Shown piece after piece: positions 8,776 through 15,687 of a stretch of 42,302 nt of DNA; within the stretch, counting starts at the first letter, position 1; each line of letters starts with the position of its first letter. Under the pieces are notes generated by a model. That model worked only from the letters and a program-made list of their open reading frames with translations, searched no databases and had not been told where the DNA came from. The translations under genes were made by a program, and so were the position numbers. Source of the DNA: Hyphomicrobiales bacterium (GTDB lineage Bacteria > Pseudomonadota > Alphaproteobacteria > Rhizobiales > Rhizobiaceae); contig UCCS01000098.1 in assembly GCA_900470965.1 (NCBI GenBank), forward strand, positions 5,121 through 47,422. The letters are read 5' to 3'.

Positions 8776-8804
8776 AGATTGCGTGGTCGATAACGTCGCG
8801 TCAA
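8776..8804 (-). promoter_or_regulatory. Possible sigma-70 promoter for hppA
   Basis: Read leftward, TTGACG (8799-8804) is separated by 17 bp from CAATCT (8776-8781), about 100 bp upstream of hppA. The -35 box is good and the -10 box is poor. Confidence 0.3.
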
Positions 8805-8873
8805 GACTGCAAAACTTCAAAAGCCTTGCAGTTCCGAAGAAAGAAAGGGAGGGATCGTTTGGCGGCTAAGTGC

Positions 8874-9356
8874 CTATTTCTTCTGGTCGCCGCGCACCTG
8901 CTTGGCGATGCGGTCCAGAACGGCGTTGACGAGCTTCGGCTCATCGTCTTCGAAGAAGGCATGAGCGATCTCGACATACTCGGTAACGATGACGGCGACC
9001 GGCACGTCCTTGCGGTCGACGAGTTCGAAAACGCCGGCACGCAGGATGGCGCGGACAGTGCTGTCCAGGCGCGACAGCGCCCAGTCGTCCTGTAGGGCAG
9101 AGGCAATCAGCGGGTCGAGGCGGAGCTGGTCGCGCACGACGCCTGAGACGATCGAGCGGAACCAGCCGGCATCGGCCTTCAGATAGGTTTCGCCGTCAAG
9201 TTCCTGGCCGAGGCGATGCGCCTCGTATTCCGCCACGATTTCCAGAACGCCGGTGCCGCCGATATCCATCTGGTAAAGCGCCTGCACAGCCGCGAGGCGT
9301 GCAGCGCCCCGCTGGTTGGCAGCCTTGACCGGTCGTTCGGTATTTTCGTCAGTCAT
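8874..9356 (-). CDS. nusB: Transcription antitermination factor NusB
   Basis: NusB binds boxA RNA with ribosomal protein S10 to drive antitermination, chiefly of rRNA operons. The 160-residue all-helical protein carries the family patterns 'RGAARLAAVQALYQMDIGG' near the N-terminus, 'LDSTVRAILRAGVFEL' and 'IVTEYVEIAHAFFEDDEP', with 'FVNAVLDRIA'-type C-terminus ('LVNAVLDRIAKQVR'). The N-terminal dozen residues are charged and variable. It begins 3 bp after the ribH stop, so the two are translationally close in one operon, the common ribH-nusB arrangement of proteobacteria. Confidence 0.96.
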   Translation of the reverse strand: MTDENTERPVKAANQRGAARLAAVQALYQMDIGGTGVLEIVAEYEAHRLGQELDGETYLKADAGWFRSIVSGVVRDQLRLDPLIASALQDDWALSRLDSTVRAILRAGVFELVDRKDVPVAVIVTEYVEIAHAFFEDDEPKLVNAVLDRIAKQVRGDQKK

Positions 9357-9359
9357 TCT

Positions 9360-9815
9360 TTATGCACCCAACTTCTTCTTCAGCTCGATCATGGTGAGAG
9401 CTGCACGGGCGGCGAAACCGCCCTTGTCCTTTTCCGAGCGGCGCGCGCGCACCCAGGCCTGTTCATCGTTCTCGACGGTCAGGATGCCGTTGCCGATGGC
9501 AAGGGACTCGCTGACGGCGAGATCCATAAGCGCACGCGAGGACTCGTTCGACACGATGTCGAAATGATAGGTCTCGCCGCGGATGACCATGCCGAGTGCG
9601 ACGAAACCGTCATACTGCGTGCCGTCATTATCCGCGCCATCGAGCGCCATGGCAATCGTCGCCGGAATTTCCAGCGCGCCGGGCACAGTGACGACGTCAA
9701 AGGTGGCGCCTGCTTCTTCCAGCGCGAAGGTCGCGCCTTCCAGAAGAGCATCGGCCATGTCGTCATAGAAGCGTGCTTCGACGATCAAAATATGGGGAGC
9801 GGTCTCTTTCGGCAT
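9360..9815 (-). CDS. ribH: 6,7-dimethyl-8-ribityllumazine synthase
   Basis: RibH joins 5-amino-6-ribitylaminouracil with dihydroxybutanone phosphate to make lumazine, the penultimate riboflavin step. The 151-residue protein has the substrate motifs 'VPGALEIP' (44-51) and 'GMVIRGETYHFDIVSNESS' (75-93), with His84 as the expected catalytic histidine. The C-terminal 'EQAWVRARRSEKDKGGFAA' is typical of the RibH1 type. The ribosome site upstream is AAGGTGA. It pairs with nusB. Unlike the common ribD-ribE-ribH order, it is separated from ribE by three rightward genes (10159-11695), so it must be expressed from its own promoter. I looked for an FMN riboswitch upstream and saw none. Confidence 0.96.
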   Translation of the reverse strand: MPKETAPHILIVEARFYDDMADALLEGATFALEEAGATFDVVTVPGALEIPATIAMALDGADNDGTQYDGFVALGMVIRGETYHFDIVSNESSRALMDLAVSESLAIGNGILTVENDEQAWVRARRSEKDKGGFAARAALTMIELKKKLGA

Positions 9816-10158
9816 GGTTCACCTTCGGTTGGAGGGGCATTTTCCACTCGGGCAGGCCGCGGTCAAAACATGCCTTCGAACGAATGGCAAGCAAATTCGG
9901 GTGGCGCTCTGAAGGAAAGACAAAATATCTGCAACGGGATAGCTCAGGCGCGCTTCGTCGGGTGCAACGACGCAAAAAACATGCTTAGCCGGATGACGCA
10001 ATAACGGCAAATCCAAGGCAGGATTCATGAACAATTTGTAATTGATTTTCAGTAGCTTAATCCATTGAAAGAACAATGCTGCAGCGCCAAATCTCAGTCG
10101 TAACGCAGACGATCCCCTGTTGACAGCCGACCGCCGCTGCAGACGAAAGGATACCATC
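9816..10158. other. Divergent intergenic region ribH / small secreted protein
   Basis: About 340 bp without a convincing gene. The right half (about 10020-10075) is noticeably AT-rich and is the likely promoter region for the rightward gene. No clear -35/-10 pair, terminator or riboswitch could be identified. One long leftward open frame here has non-coding composition. Confidence 0.6.
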
Positions 10159-10518
10159 ATGAACCGCCTTGCTAAAATCACCATTGCCGCCGCTTTCTCC
10201 TCCCTCGCATTTGCCGGCGTCAGCCAGGCTGAAAGCCTTGGCATGAATAGCGCAGAGGGCATCGAACAGACGCTCCGCACCTTCCAGGGCAACAACTTCG
10301 ACATCCAGCCCGTCTATAACTGGCACAACCTCGACGACGAAAGCACCGGCCCGCGCTCCGTCCTCCAGCGCTCCCAAAGCGCTGTCCACGCCATTCAGGC
10401 TTCCATTGATGCCAATAGGTCGCTGGCACACCAGCTCAACAATGATGGCGTCAATATCCGCAATGTCGTGAACGCCGAACAGGCAGCCGACGGCGGCATT
10501 ACGTTCTACGTTCGCTGA
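10159..10518 (+). CDS. Small secreted protein of unknown function
   Basis: A 119-residue protein with a clear Sec signal peptide: basic 'MNRLAK', a hydrophobic core, and a likely cut after 'AGVSQA' (about residue 25). The mature part is about 94 residues, polar, without cysteines, with predicted helix around 'LQRSQSAVHAIQASIDANRS' and an amphipathic end 'GGITFYVR'. I do not recognise a named family; similar short exported proteins are common in Rhizobium. The ATG at 10159 follows GAAAGGATA at good spacing; an ATG-like start 13 codons earlier would place a charged stretch before the signal. It is the first of three rightward genes between ribH and ribE. Confidence 0.75.
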   Translation: MNRLAKITIAAAFSSLAFAGVSQAESLGMNSAEGIEQTLRTFQGNNFDIQPVYNWHNLDDESTGPRSVLQRSQSAVHAIQASIDANRSLAHQLNNDGVNIRNVVNAEQAADGGITFYVR

Positions 10519-10641
10519 GGCTGCCAGCTTGGAAGGCGGCATGGGCGGTTGATCTCCTCACCGTCCGTTCCGCCTTCTATCGAAATCGCTGTTGCATTTT
10601 CCGCCGGATTGGATTGTCTTCTCGCCAAAGCGGAGGACCCC

Positions 10642-11136
10642 ATGGCGACGAACGCAACACCGGTCATCAACACGGCCGATCTCTCCCTCGAACACTGGAC
10701 GAGGGGAAGGCTCTTCGAAAGCCGCGACACGTCTTTCGGAAAAGATCTGGGGCTTGCCAATCTCGGCATCAGCTACAGTGAAGTGCCGCCCGGCAAATCC
10801 GGCTGCCCTTTTCACAACCACCATGTCGAGGACGAGCTCTTCTATATCATCGAGGGTACCGGAGAATATCGCTTCGGCGACCAGCGCTATCCGATCAAGA
10901 AGGGCGATGTGCTGGGCGCCCCCTCGGGCGGGCCGGAAACGGCCCATCAGATCATCAATACCGGATCAACGCCGCTTATCTATTTGGGCCTGTCGACCAA
11001 GGCGAAGACCGAGATCTGCGAATATCCCGATTCCGGCAAATTCCTCGCCAAGACCAATCGCGACGGCAGCTCCTTCGACCATATCGGCCGGGGAGAAAAT
11101 GCACTTGATTACTGGGATGGCGAGCCGGGCCTTTGA
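10642..11136 (+). CDS. Cupin-domain protein
   Basis: A single-domain cupin of 164 residues. Motif 1 is 'PPGKSGCPFHNHHVEDE' with metal ligands His58, His60 and Glu65; motif 2 contains 'GDVLGAPSGGPETAH' with His102, so the four ligands are complete. The C-terminal 'DYWDGEP' tail is shared by a family of small cupins, some annotated as auxin-binding-like or transcriptional-regulator-associated cupins. The substrate is unknown. The ATG at 10642 has a strong GGAGGA site eight bases upstream, which decides the start over longer open-frame options. It precedes the GNAT gene by about 40 bp. Confidence 0.85.
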   Translation: MATNATPVINTADLSLEHWTRGRLFESRDTSFGKDLGLANLGISYSEVPPGKSGCPFHNHHVEDELFYIIEGTGEYRFGDQRYPIKKGDVLGAPSGGPETAHQIINTGSTPLIYLGLSTKAKTEICEYPDSGKFLAKTNRDGSSFDHIGRGENALDYWDGEPGL

Positions 11137-11179
11137 TAAAAAGCACCGTCGTCACCCCTCGCTTCAGAGCATCCTATTC

Positions 11180-11695
11180 ATGATCGATATTCCGACACTG
11201 GAAACCGGACGGCTCATTCTGCGCGCGCACCGGCTCGATGATTTCGACGCGCATTTCGAACTCTGGCGCGACGAAGACGTCGTGCGCTTCATCGGCGGCG
11301 TGCCTTCTACCCGCGAACAAAGCTGGTCGCGCCTGCTGCGCCTTGCCGGCATGTGGCATCACATGGGCTTCGGTTTTTTCGCGATCGAAGAGAAGGATGG
11401 AGGCCGCTTCATCGGTGAAGCGGGTTTCCTCGAAGCAAAACGCGAGATGCAGCCTTCAATCGAAGGCACGATGGAGGTGGGCTGGGCGTTGATCCCTTCA
11501 GCCCATGGCAGGGGCTATGCCACGGAGGCGCTGAAGGCGATCATCGGCTGGGGCGAGAAGCAGTTTCCGGGACGGGTGATGACCTGCATCATCAGCCCTG
11601 ATAATGCGCCGTCGCTCAAGGTCGCGGACAAGCTCGGTTTCAGGGAAACGGCGCGGACCGACTATAACGGCCCGATCATTCAGTTTTCGCGGTAG
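11180..11695 (+). CDS. GNAT-family N-acetyltransferase (RimJ/RimL type)
   Basis: A 171-residue acetyl-CoA-dependent acetyltransferase of the RimJ/RimL-like subgroup. It begins 'IPTLETGRLILRAHRLDDF', has the strand 'GFFAIEEKDGGRFIGEAGF', and the acetyl-CoA loop 'HGRGYATEALKAI' at about residues 111-123, then 'ISPDNAPSLKVADKLGF'. The substrate cannot be deduced. The ribosome site is weak, so it may depend on translation of the cupin gene upstream. Its 3' end overlaps the 3' end of the oppositely oriented ribE by 20 bp, so the two transcripts are complementary at their tails. Confidence 0.9.
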   Translation: MIDIPTLETGRLILRAHRLDDFDAHFELWRDEDVVRFIGGVPSTREQSWSRLLRLAGMWHHMGFGFFAIEEKDGGRFIGEAGFLEAKREMQPSIEGTMEVGWALIPSAHGRGYATEALKAIIGWGEKQFPGRVMTCIISPDNAPSLKVADKLGFRETARTDYNGPIIQFSR

Positions 11696-12296
11696 GAAAC
11701 TCGGCAAGACGAGCGGCATAACGCGCCATCGTATCGACCTCGAAATTGACGAAGTCGCCGGCCTTGCGCTCGCCCCAGGTCGTGACCTCCAGCGTGTGGC
11801 GGATCAACAGCACGTCGAAATCCGTGCCATCGACAGCATTGACGGTCAGCGACGTGCCATCGAGCGCGATCGAACCCTTGGGCGCCACGAATTTCGCGAG
11901 TTGGGTGGGTGCGCGCAGGCGGAAACGCGTGGCGTCGCCCTCTTCCGTCACAGACAAGATCTCGGCCTTGCCGTCGACATGTCCGGAAACGATGTGGCCA
12001 CCAAGTTCGTCACCGATCTTCAGCGAGCGCTCGAGATTGATATGGCTGCCCGCCTGCCAGGTGGAAATAGTGGTGAGGCGCAGCGCCTCTTCCCATGCTT
12101 CAACCTCAAACCAGCGGCCGTTGCTGCCATCCTGCGGCAGGCCGGTCACGGTAAGGCAGATGCCTGAATGAGAGATGGAAGCGCCCATATCGATGGTCGC
12201 CGGGTCGTAATTTGTCGCGACGCGAAGCTTGATGCCTTCCTTCAGCGCCGAAACGGATTCGATCGTGCCGACATCAGTGACAATTCCGGTGAACAT
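11676..12296 (-). CDS. ribE: Riboflavin synthase, alpha subunit
   Basis: RibE dismutates two lumazine molecules to riboflavin and the ribitylamino-uracil precursor. The 206-residue protein has the two tandem lumazine-binding barrels. The N-terminal signature 'MFTGIV' is at residues 1-6, 'SHSGICLTV' in the first barrel, 'GGHIVSGHVDG' at 99-109, and 'ALDGTSLTVN' in the second barrel. Its ATG overlaps the ribD TGA by one base (TGATG), so translation is coupled to ribD. A TTG one codon earlier is less likely. Some rhizobial annotations call it ribC. The gene tail overlaps the convergent acetyltransferase gene by 20 bp. Confidence 0.96.
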   Translation of the reverse strand: MFTGIVTDVGTIESVSALKEGIKLRVATNYDPATIDMGASISHSGICLTVTGLPQDGSNGRWFEVEAWEEALRLTTISTWQAGSHINLERSLKIGDELGGHIVSGHVDGKAEILSVTEEGDATRFRLRAPTQLAKFVAPKGSIALDGTSLTVNAVDGTDFDVLLIRHTLEVTTWGERKAGDFVNFEVDTMARYAARLAEFPTAKTE

Positions 12297-13615
12297 CAAT
12301 TCTCTCTTTCGTATTCGTCCAGGCGATCCGCGCCGAATATGTAAGTGCCCCTGTGGGCGAAACCGGATGGTATGTCGGTTGCCTGCAGCGGGGATTCAAT
12401 ACCGCCATCGCCGATGACGACAGGCGCATGATAAAGCTGGATGCGATCGACGAGTCCGGCTTTGAGGAAAAGCTTCGCAGTCTTCGCGCCGCCTTCGACC
12501 AGGAGCGAGGAGATGCCGCGTGTGGCAAGCGCCGGCAGCAGGACTTCGGGGTGATAGGGATTACAGTAGAGGACCTCGACGCCGGCGGCTTCGAGTGCGG
12601 CGCGGCGGGAGTCCATCTCGGTGGGGTCGGCGGGTGCGTTACCCCCCTCTGTCCTGCCGGACATCTCCCCCACAAGGGGGGAGATTGGCTGGGGGCTGGC
12701 TCCCTGCTCTACATTTTCCGTTGCGGGTGACGAGCTACCATCTTGGGAATTCGGAGCAAGCGCCTTGCCGATCTCCCCCCTTGTGGGGGAGATGTCCGGC
12801 AGGACAGAGGGGGGTGTCCCGTCCGCCTCCGATCCCAGCGGTGAAATCTCTTCACTCGCCACCACAATCACCGGCACCTCCCGCGCCGTTTCGACAAGCT
12901 TGCTCGTCAGCGGCAGGGCCAGATTGGGGTCGAGCACGATGCGAACGGGTGATTGCGCTTCAAGGCCCGGTGTCCGCACCGTCAGCAGCGGATCGTCAGC
13001 AATCGCCGTGCCGATACCGACAAGGATCGCATCGGTTTCGGCCCGCAGCGCCTGCACCTGGGCACGCGCCTCCGGACCTGTGATCGCCACCTGCCCTACC
13101 CCCTCGCGGCCGATCATGCCATCGGCGGAAACCGCAAGCTTGAGAGTCACATAGGGGCGGTTTTTCGTTTGGCGGGTGAGATAGCCTGCCAGCGATTGCC
13201 TGCCCTCTTCCTCCAATACGCCCGAGGTCACCTCGATGCCGGCATCGCGCAGCATGGTAATGCCGCGGCCGGAAACTCTGACATCGGGATCCGTGACGCT
13301 GATGACGACGCGACCGACGCCATAAGCGATCAGGGCCTCGGCGCAGGGTGGCGTCTTGCCATGATGCGAGCAGGGTTCAAGCGTGACATAGGCCGTCGCA
13401 CCACGGGCAAGTTCACCCGCTTCGGCGAGCGCCTGCGGCTCGGCATGCGGGCGGCCGCCGAGTGCGGTCACGGCACGGCCGACGATCGCGCCATCTCGAA
13501 CGATGACGCAGCCGACGGATGGGTTCGTGGAAGTCTGGCCCGTATGCCAGCGCGACAGGCGGATCGCGGCTGCCATGAAGCGTTCGTCCTCAGGCCGCGC
13601 GATCCCCTCGCTCAT
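12296..13615 (-). CDS. ribD: Bifunctional deaminase/reductase RibD with an in-frame repeat insertion
   Basis: RibD deaminates and then reduces the pyrimidine intermediate of riboflavin synthesis. The deaminase zinc site is intact: 'HAE' (His57, Glu59) and 'PCSHHGKTPPC' (Cys82, Cys91). The reductase domain starts near residue 155 ('YVTLKLAVSADGMIG') and ends with 'LLVEGGAKTAKLFLKAGLVD'. At 439 residues it is longer than most homologues (about 360-400). The excess is a Pro/Ser/Gly-rich segment, residues about 267-325, encoded by a 175-bp inverted repeat (12641-12815). The frame stays open and both flanks align with normal RibD, so the enzyme is probably active with a surface loop added between 'VPVIVVASEE' and 'AALEAAGVEVL'. 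It follows nrdR by 2 bp and overlaps ribE by one base. Confidence 0.95.
   Translation of the reverse strand: MSEGIARPEDERFMAAAIRLSRWHTGQTSTNPSVGCVIVRDGAIVGRAVTALGGRPHAEPQALAEAGELARGATAYVTLEPCSHHGKTPPCAEALIAYGVGRVVISVTDPDVRVSGRGITMLRDAGIEVTSGVLEEEGRQSLAGYLTRQTKNRPYVTLKLAVSADGMIGREGVGQVAITGPEARAQVQALRAETDAILVGIGTAIADDPLLTVRTPGLEAQSPVRIVLDPNLALPLTSKLVETAREVPVIVVASEEISPLGSEADGTPPSVLPDISPTRGEIGKALAPNSQDGSSSPATENVEQGASPQPISPLVGEMSGRTEGGNAPADPTEMDSRRAALEAAGVEVLYCNPYHPEVLLPALATRGISSLLVEGGAKTAKLFLKAGLVDRIQLYHAPVVIGDGGIESPLQATDIPSGFAHRGTYIFGADRLDEYEREN
12641..12815. repeat. Palindromic repeat element inside the ribD reading frame
   Basis: Two 49-bp arms, 12641-12689 and 12767-12815, are inverted copies with a single mismatch visible by eye (A/G near the inner end). 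Each arm also holds its own small hairpin (ATCTCCCCC pairing with GGGGGAGAT). The 77 bp between the arms are unrelated. Similar C-rich arms are, from memory, a common dispersed intergenic repeat in rhizobia. Here the element lies wholly within coding sequence, is a multiple of three in effect, and contains no stop in the ribD frame. Confidence 0.9.
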
Positions 13616-13617
13616 GG

Positions 13618-14094
13618 TCAGACGTCCAGCGGATCGCGGCCGATCTTGGCGTTGATCTCAGCGATCAGTTTTTCGAAATCCTCGGCATGCGAGAAATCGC
13701 GATAGACCGAAGCGTAGCGCACGAAGCCGACGTCATCGAGGCTCTTCATGGCTTCCAGAACCTGCAGGCCGATCTGCTCGGAGGAGATTTCCGTTTCGCC
13801 AGAGCTTTCCAGCCGGCGCACGATGCCGGAGACGGCGCGCTCGATACGGTCACGATCGACGGGGCGCTTGCGCAGCGCCACATCGAAGGAACGGACAAGC
13901 TTGTCGCGATCGAAGGGTACCCTGCGGCCGGTCTTCTTGATGACCATAAGCTCGCGCAACTGCACGCGCTCGAAGGTCGTGAAGCGTCCGCCGCAATCCG
14001 GACAGATACGACGCCGGCGGATGGAGGTGTTATCCTCCGCCGGGCGTGAATCCTTGACCTGCGTATCTTCCGAACCGCAATAGGGGCAGCGCAT
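13618..14094 (-). CDS. nrdR: Transcriptional repressor NrdR
   Basis: NrdR senses ATP/dATP and represses ribonucleotide reductase genes. The 158-residue protein has the N-terminal zinc ribbon (Cys3, Cys6, Cys31, Cys34 in 'MRCPYCGSED' and 'CPDCGGRFTT') and the ATP-cone domain with 'VIKKTGRRVPFDRDKLVRS' and 'VGFVRYASVYRDF'. GAAGGAGAAGGC gives a strong ribosome site. It lies between glyA and ribD, the widespread glyA-nrdR-ribD arrangement. Two palindromic repeats sit in the 110-bp gap to glyA. No NrdR boxes were sought further than this window, and the reductase genes are not present. Confidence 0.97.
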   Translation of the reverse strand: MRCPYCGSEDTQVKDSRPAEDNTSIRRRRICPDCGGRFTTFERVQLRELMVIKKTGRRVPFDRDKLVRSFDVALRKRPVDRDRIERAVSGIVRRLESSGETEISSEQIGLQVLEAMKSLDDVGFVRYASVYRDFSHAEDFEKLIAEINAKIGRDPLDV

Positions 14095-14115
14095 GCCTTC
14101 TCCTTCAGCATCGGC

Positions 14116-14139
14116 CCGAAAATCGTAACCGATTTTCGG
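14116..14139. repeat. Short perfect palindrome in the glyA-nrdR gap
   Basis: A 10-bp stem (CCGAAAATCG with its complement) around a TAAC loop. Very similar palindromes recur between rhizobial genes as far as I recall. There is no T-run, so it is more likely a dispersed repeat than a terminator. Confidence 0.65.
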
Positions 14140-14167
14140 AAAGCCTGATGCGTAGATTCAAAGAGTT

Positions 14168-14207
14168 AGAGCGTCCTTAGTGCGCCCGAACGGGCGCACG
14201 GCGCTCT
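14168..14207. repeat. Hairpin repeat overlapping the glyA stop codon
   Basis: The inner stem GTGCGCCCG (14180-14188) pairs with 14191-14199, and an outer AGAGCG/CGCTCT pair (14168-14173 with 14202-14207) reaches into the glyA stop codon (14206-14208). It is a probable mRNA 3' structure and resembles the dispersed rhizobial repeat type. No T-tract follows on the glyA strand. Confidence 0.65.
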
Positions 14208-15504
14208 AGCCCATGTAATCATACATGGGGAAGCGATCGGTCAGATTCACCACCTTGCCGCGGACGGCAGCTTCGACGGCGGCGTTGCCTTCGTCGGAAT
14301 TGGCAACCTTCAAGCCATCGAGAACCTCGACGATGAGGTTACCGATCTCGCGGAATTCCGCTTCCTTGAAGCCGCGCGTCGTGCCGGCCGGGGCGCCGAG
14401 GCGCACACCCGAGGTAACGAAGGGCTTTTCAGGGTCGAACGGGATGCCGTTCTTGTTGCAGGTGATGTAGGCGCGGCCGAGTGCGGCTTCTGCGCGCTTG
14501 CCGGTGGCATTCTTCTTGCGAAGGTCGACCAGCATCAGGTGGTTGTCGGTGCCGCCCGAGACGACGTCGAGTCCACCGGCGACAAGCGTTTCGGCCAGCG
14601 CCTTGGCGTTCTTGACGACCTGGGCGGCATATTCCTTGAATTCCGGCTGCAGCGCCTCGCCGAAGGCAACGGCCTTGGCGGCGATGATGTGCATCAGCGG
14701 GCCGCCCTGGAGACCAGGGAAGACAGCCGAGTTGAACTTCTTGGCCAGATCCTCGTCATTCGTCAGGATGACGCCGCCGCGCGGGCCTCGGAGCGACTTG
14801 TGGGTCGTGGTGGTCGCAACATGGCAGTGCGGGAACGGCGACGGATGCACGCCACCGGCAACGAGACCGGCAATGTGGGCCATGTCGACCATCAGGTAAG
14901 CGCCGACACTGTCGGCGATCTCGCGGAAGCGCTTCCAGTCCCAGATGCGGGAATAGGCCGTGCCGCCGGCGATGATCAGCTTCGGCTTGTGTTCTTTAGC
15001 CTTGCGCTCGACATCATCCATGTCGAGCAGGTTGTCGCCTTCGCGCACGCCGTAGGACACGACGTTGAACCACTTGCCGGACATGTTGACAGGCGAACCA
15101 TGCGTCAGGTGACCACCTGAATTCAGGTCGAGACCCATGAAGGTATCGCCCGGCTGCAGCAGCGCCAGGAATACGGCCTGGTTCATCTGCGAACCGGAGT
15201 TCGGCTGAACGTTGACGAAGTTGACGCCGAAGAGCTTCTTGGCGCGCTCGATGGCCAGTTCCTCGGCGATATCGACGAACTGGCAACCACCGTAATAGCG
15301 CTTGCCCGGATAACCCTCGGCGTATTTGTTGGTCATGATGGAGCCCTGGGCTTCCAGAACGGCGCGGGAAACGATGTTCTCGGATGCGATCAGTTCGATC
15401 TCATGCCGTTGACGACCGAGTTCCTTTTCGATCGCGCCGAAGATTTCCGGATCGACGTCCGCAAGCGAGCGATTGAAGAAGGATTCGGTGGAAGCATTGG
15501 TCAT
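14206..15504 (-). CDS. glyA: Serine hydroxymethyltransferase
   Basis: GlyA is a cytoplasmic PLP enzyme that converts serine and tetrahydrofolate to glycine and methylene-tetrahydrofolate. The 432-residue protein shows 'IELIASENIVS', 'TNKYAEGYPGKRYYGG', and the PLP lysine Lys236 in 'TTTTHKSLRGPRGG'. 'HIAGLVAGGVHPSP' (210-223) is also typical. The length fits the family. A ribosome site GAAGGAG lies before the ATG at good spacing. It is followed by nrdR after a gap filled with palindromic repeats; its stop codon lies within one of these hairpins. Upstream about 180 bp contain the terminator of the L,D-transpeptidase gene, so glyA should have its own promoter. Confidence 0.98.
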   Translation of the reverse strand: MTNASTESFFNRSLADVDPEIFGAIEKELGRQRHEIELIASENIVSRAVLEAQGSIMTNKYAEGYPGKRYYGGCQFVDIAEELAIERAKKLFGVNFVNVQPNSGSQMNQAVFLALLQPGDTFMGLDLNSGGHLTHGSPVNMSGKWFNVVSYGVREGDNLLDMDDVERKAKEHKPKLIIAGGTAYSRIWDWKRFREIADSVGAYLMVDMAHIAGLVAGGVHPSPFPHCHVATTTTHKSLRGPRGGVILTNDEDLAKKFNSAVFPGLQGGPLMHIIAAKAVAFGEALQPEFKEYAAQVVKNAKALAETLVAGGLDVVSGGTDNHLMLVDLRKKNATGKRAEAALGRAYITCNKNGIPFDPEKPFVTSGVRLGAPAGTTRGFKEAEFREIGNLIVEVLDGLKVANSDEGNAAVEAAVRGKVVNLTDRFPMYDYMG

Positions 15505-15633
15505 GGGCTGGCTCCTTCACTGGAATGCGGCCAAGGTATTAGCCTTCCGCCGATGCGAGGGCAATACGAAGAACGACATTTGCTGGGCTAAGCGCGCGGG
15601 CCGAACATTTTGCGTCGAATGCTGCCTCGCCGG

Positions 15634-15666
15634 AATGAAAAAGCCGCGCACATGGCGCGGCTTTCC
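15634..15666 (-). terminator. Rho-independent terminator after the L,D-transpeptidase gene
   Basis: Read leftward, a 10-bp stem AAAGCCGCGC with its complement (15655-15664 and 15640-15649) and a short loop is followed by a T-rich tail. It lies about 20 bp after the transpeptidase stop codon and separates that gene from glyA. Confidence 0.85.
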
Positions 15667-15687
15667 GTGAATTCCATAAGCCGGACC

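Noticed and set aside
9816..10158. FMN riboswitch upstream of ribH
   Set aside because: None of the conserved RFN element blocks could be found on either strand.
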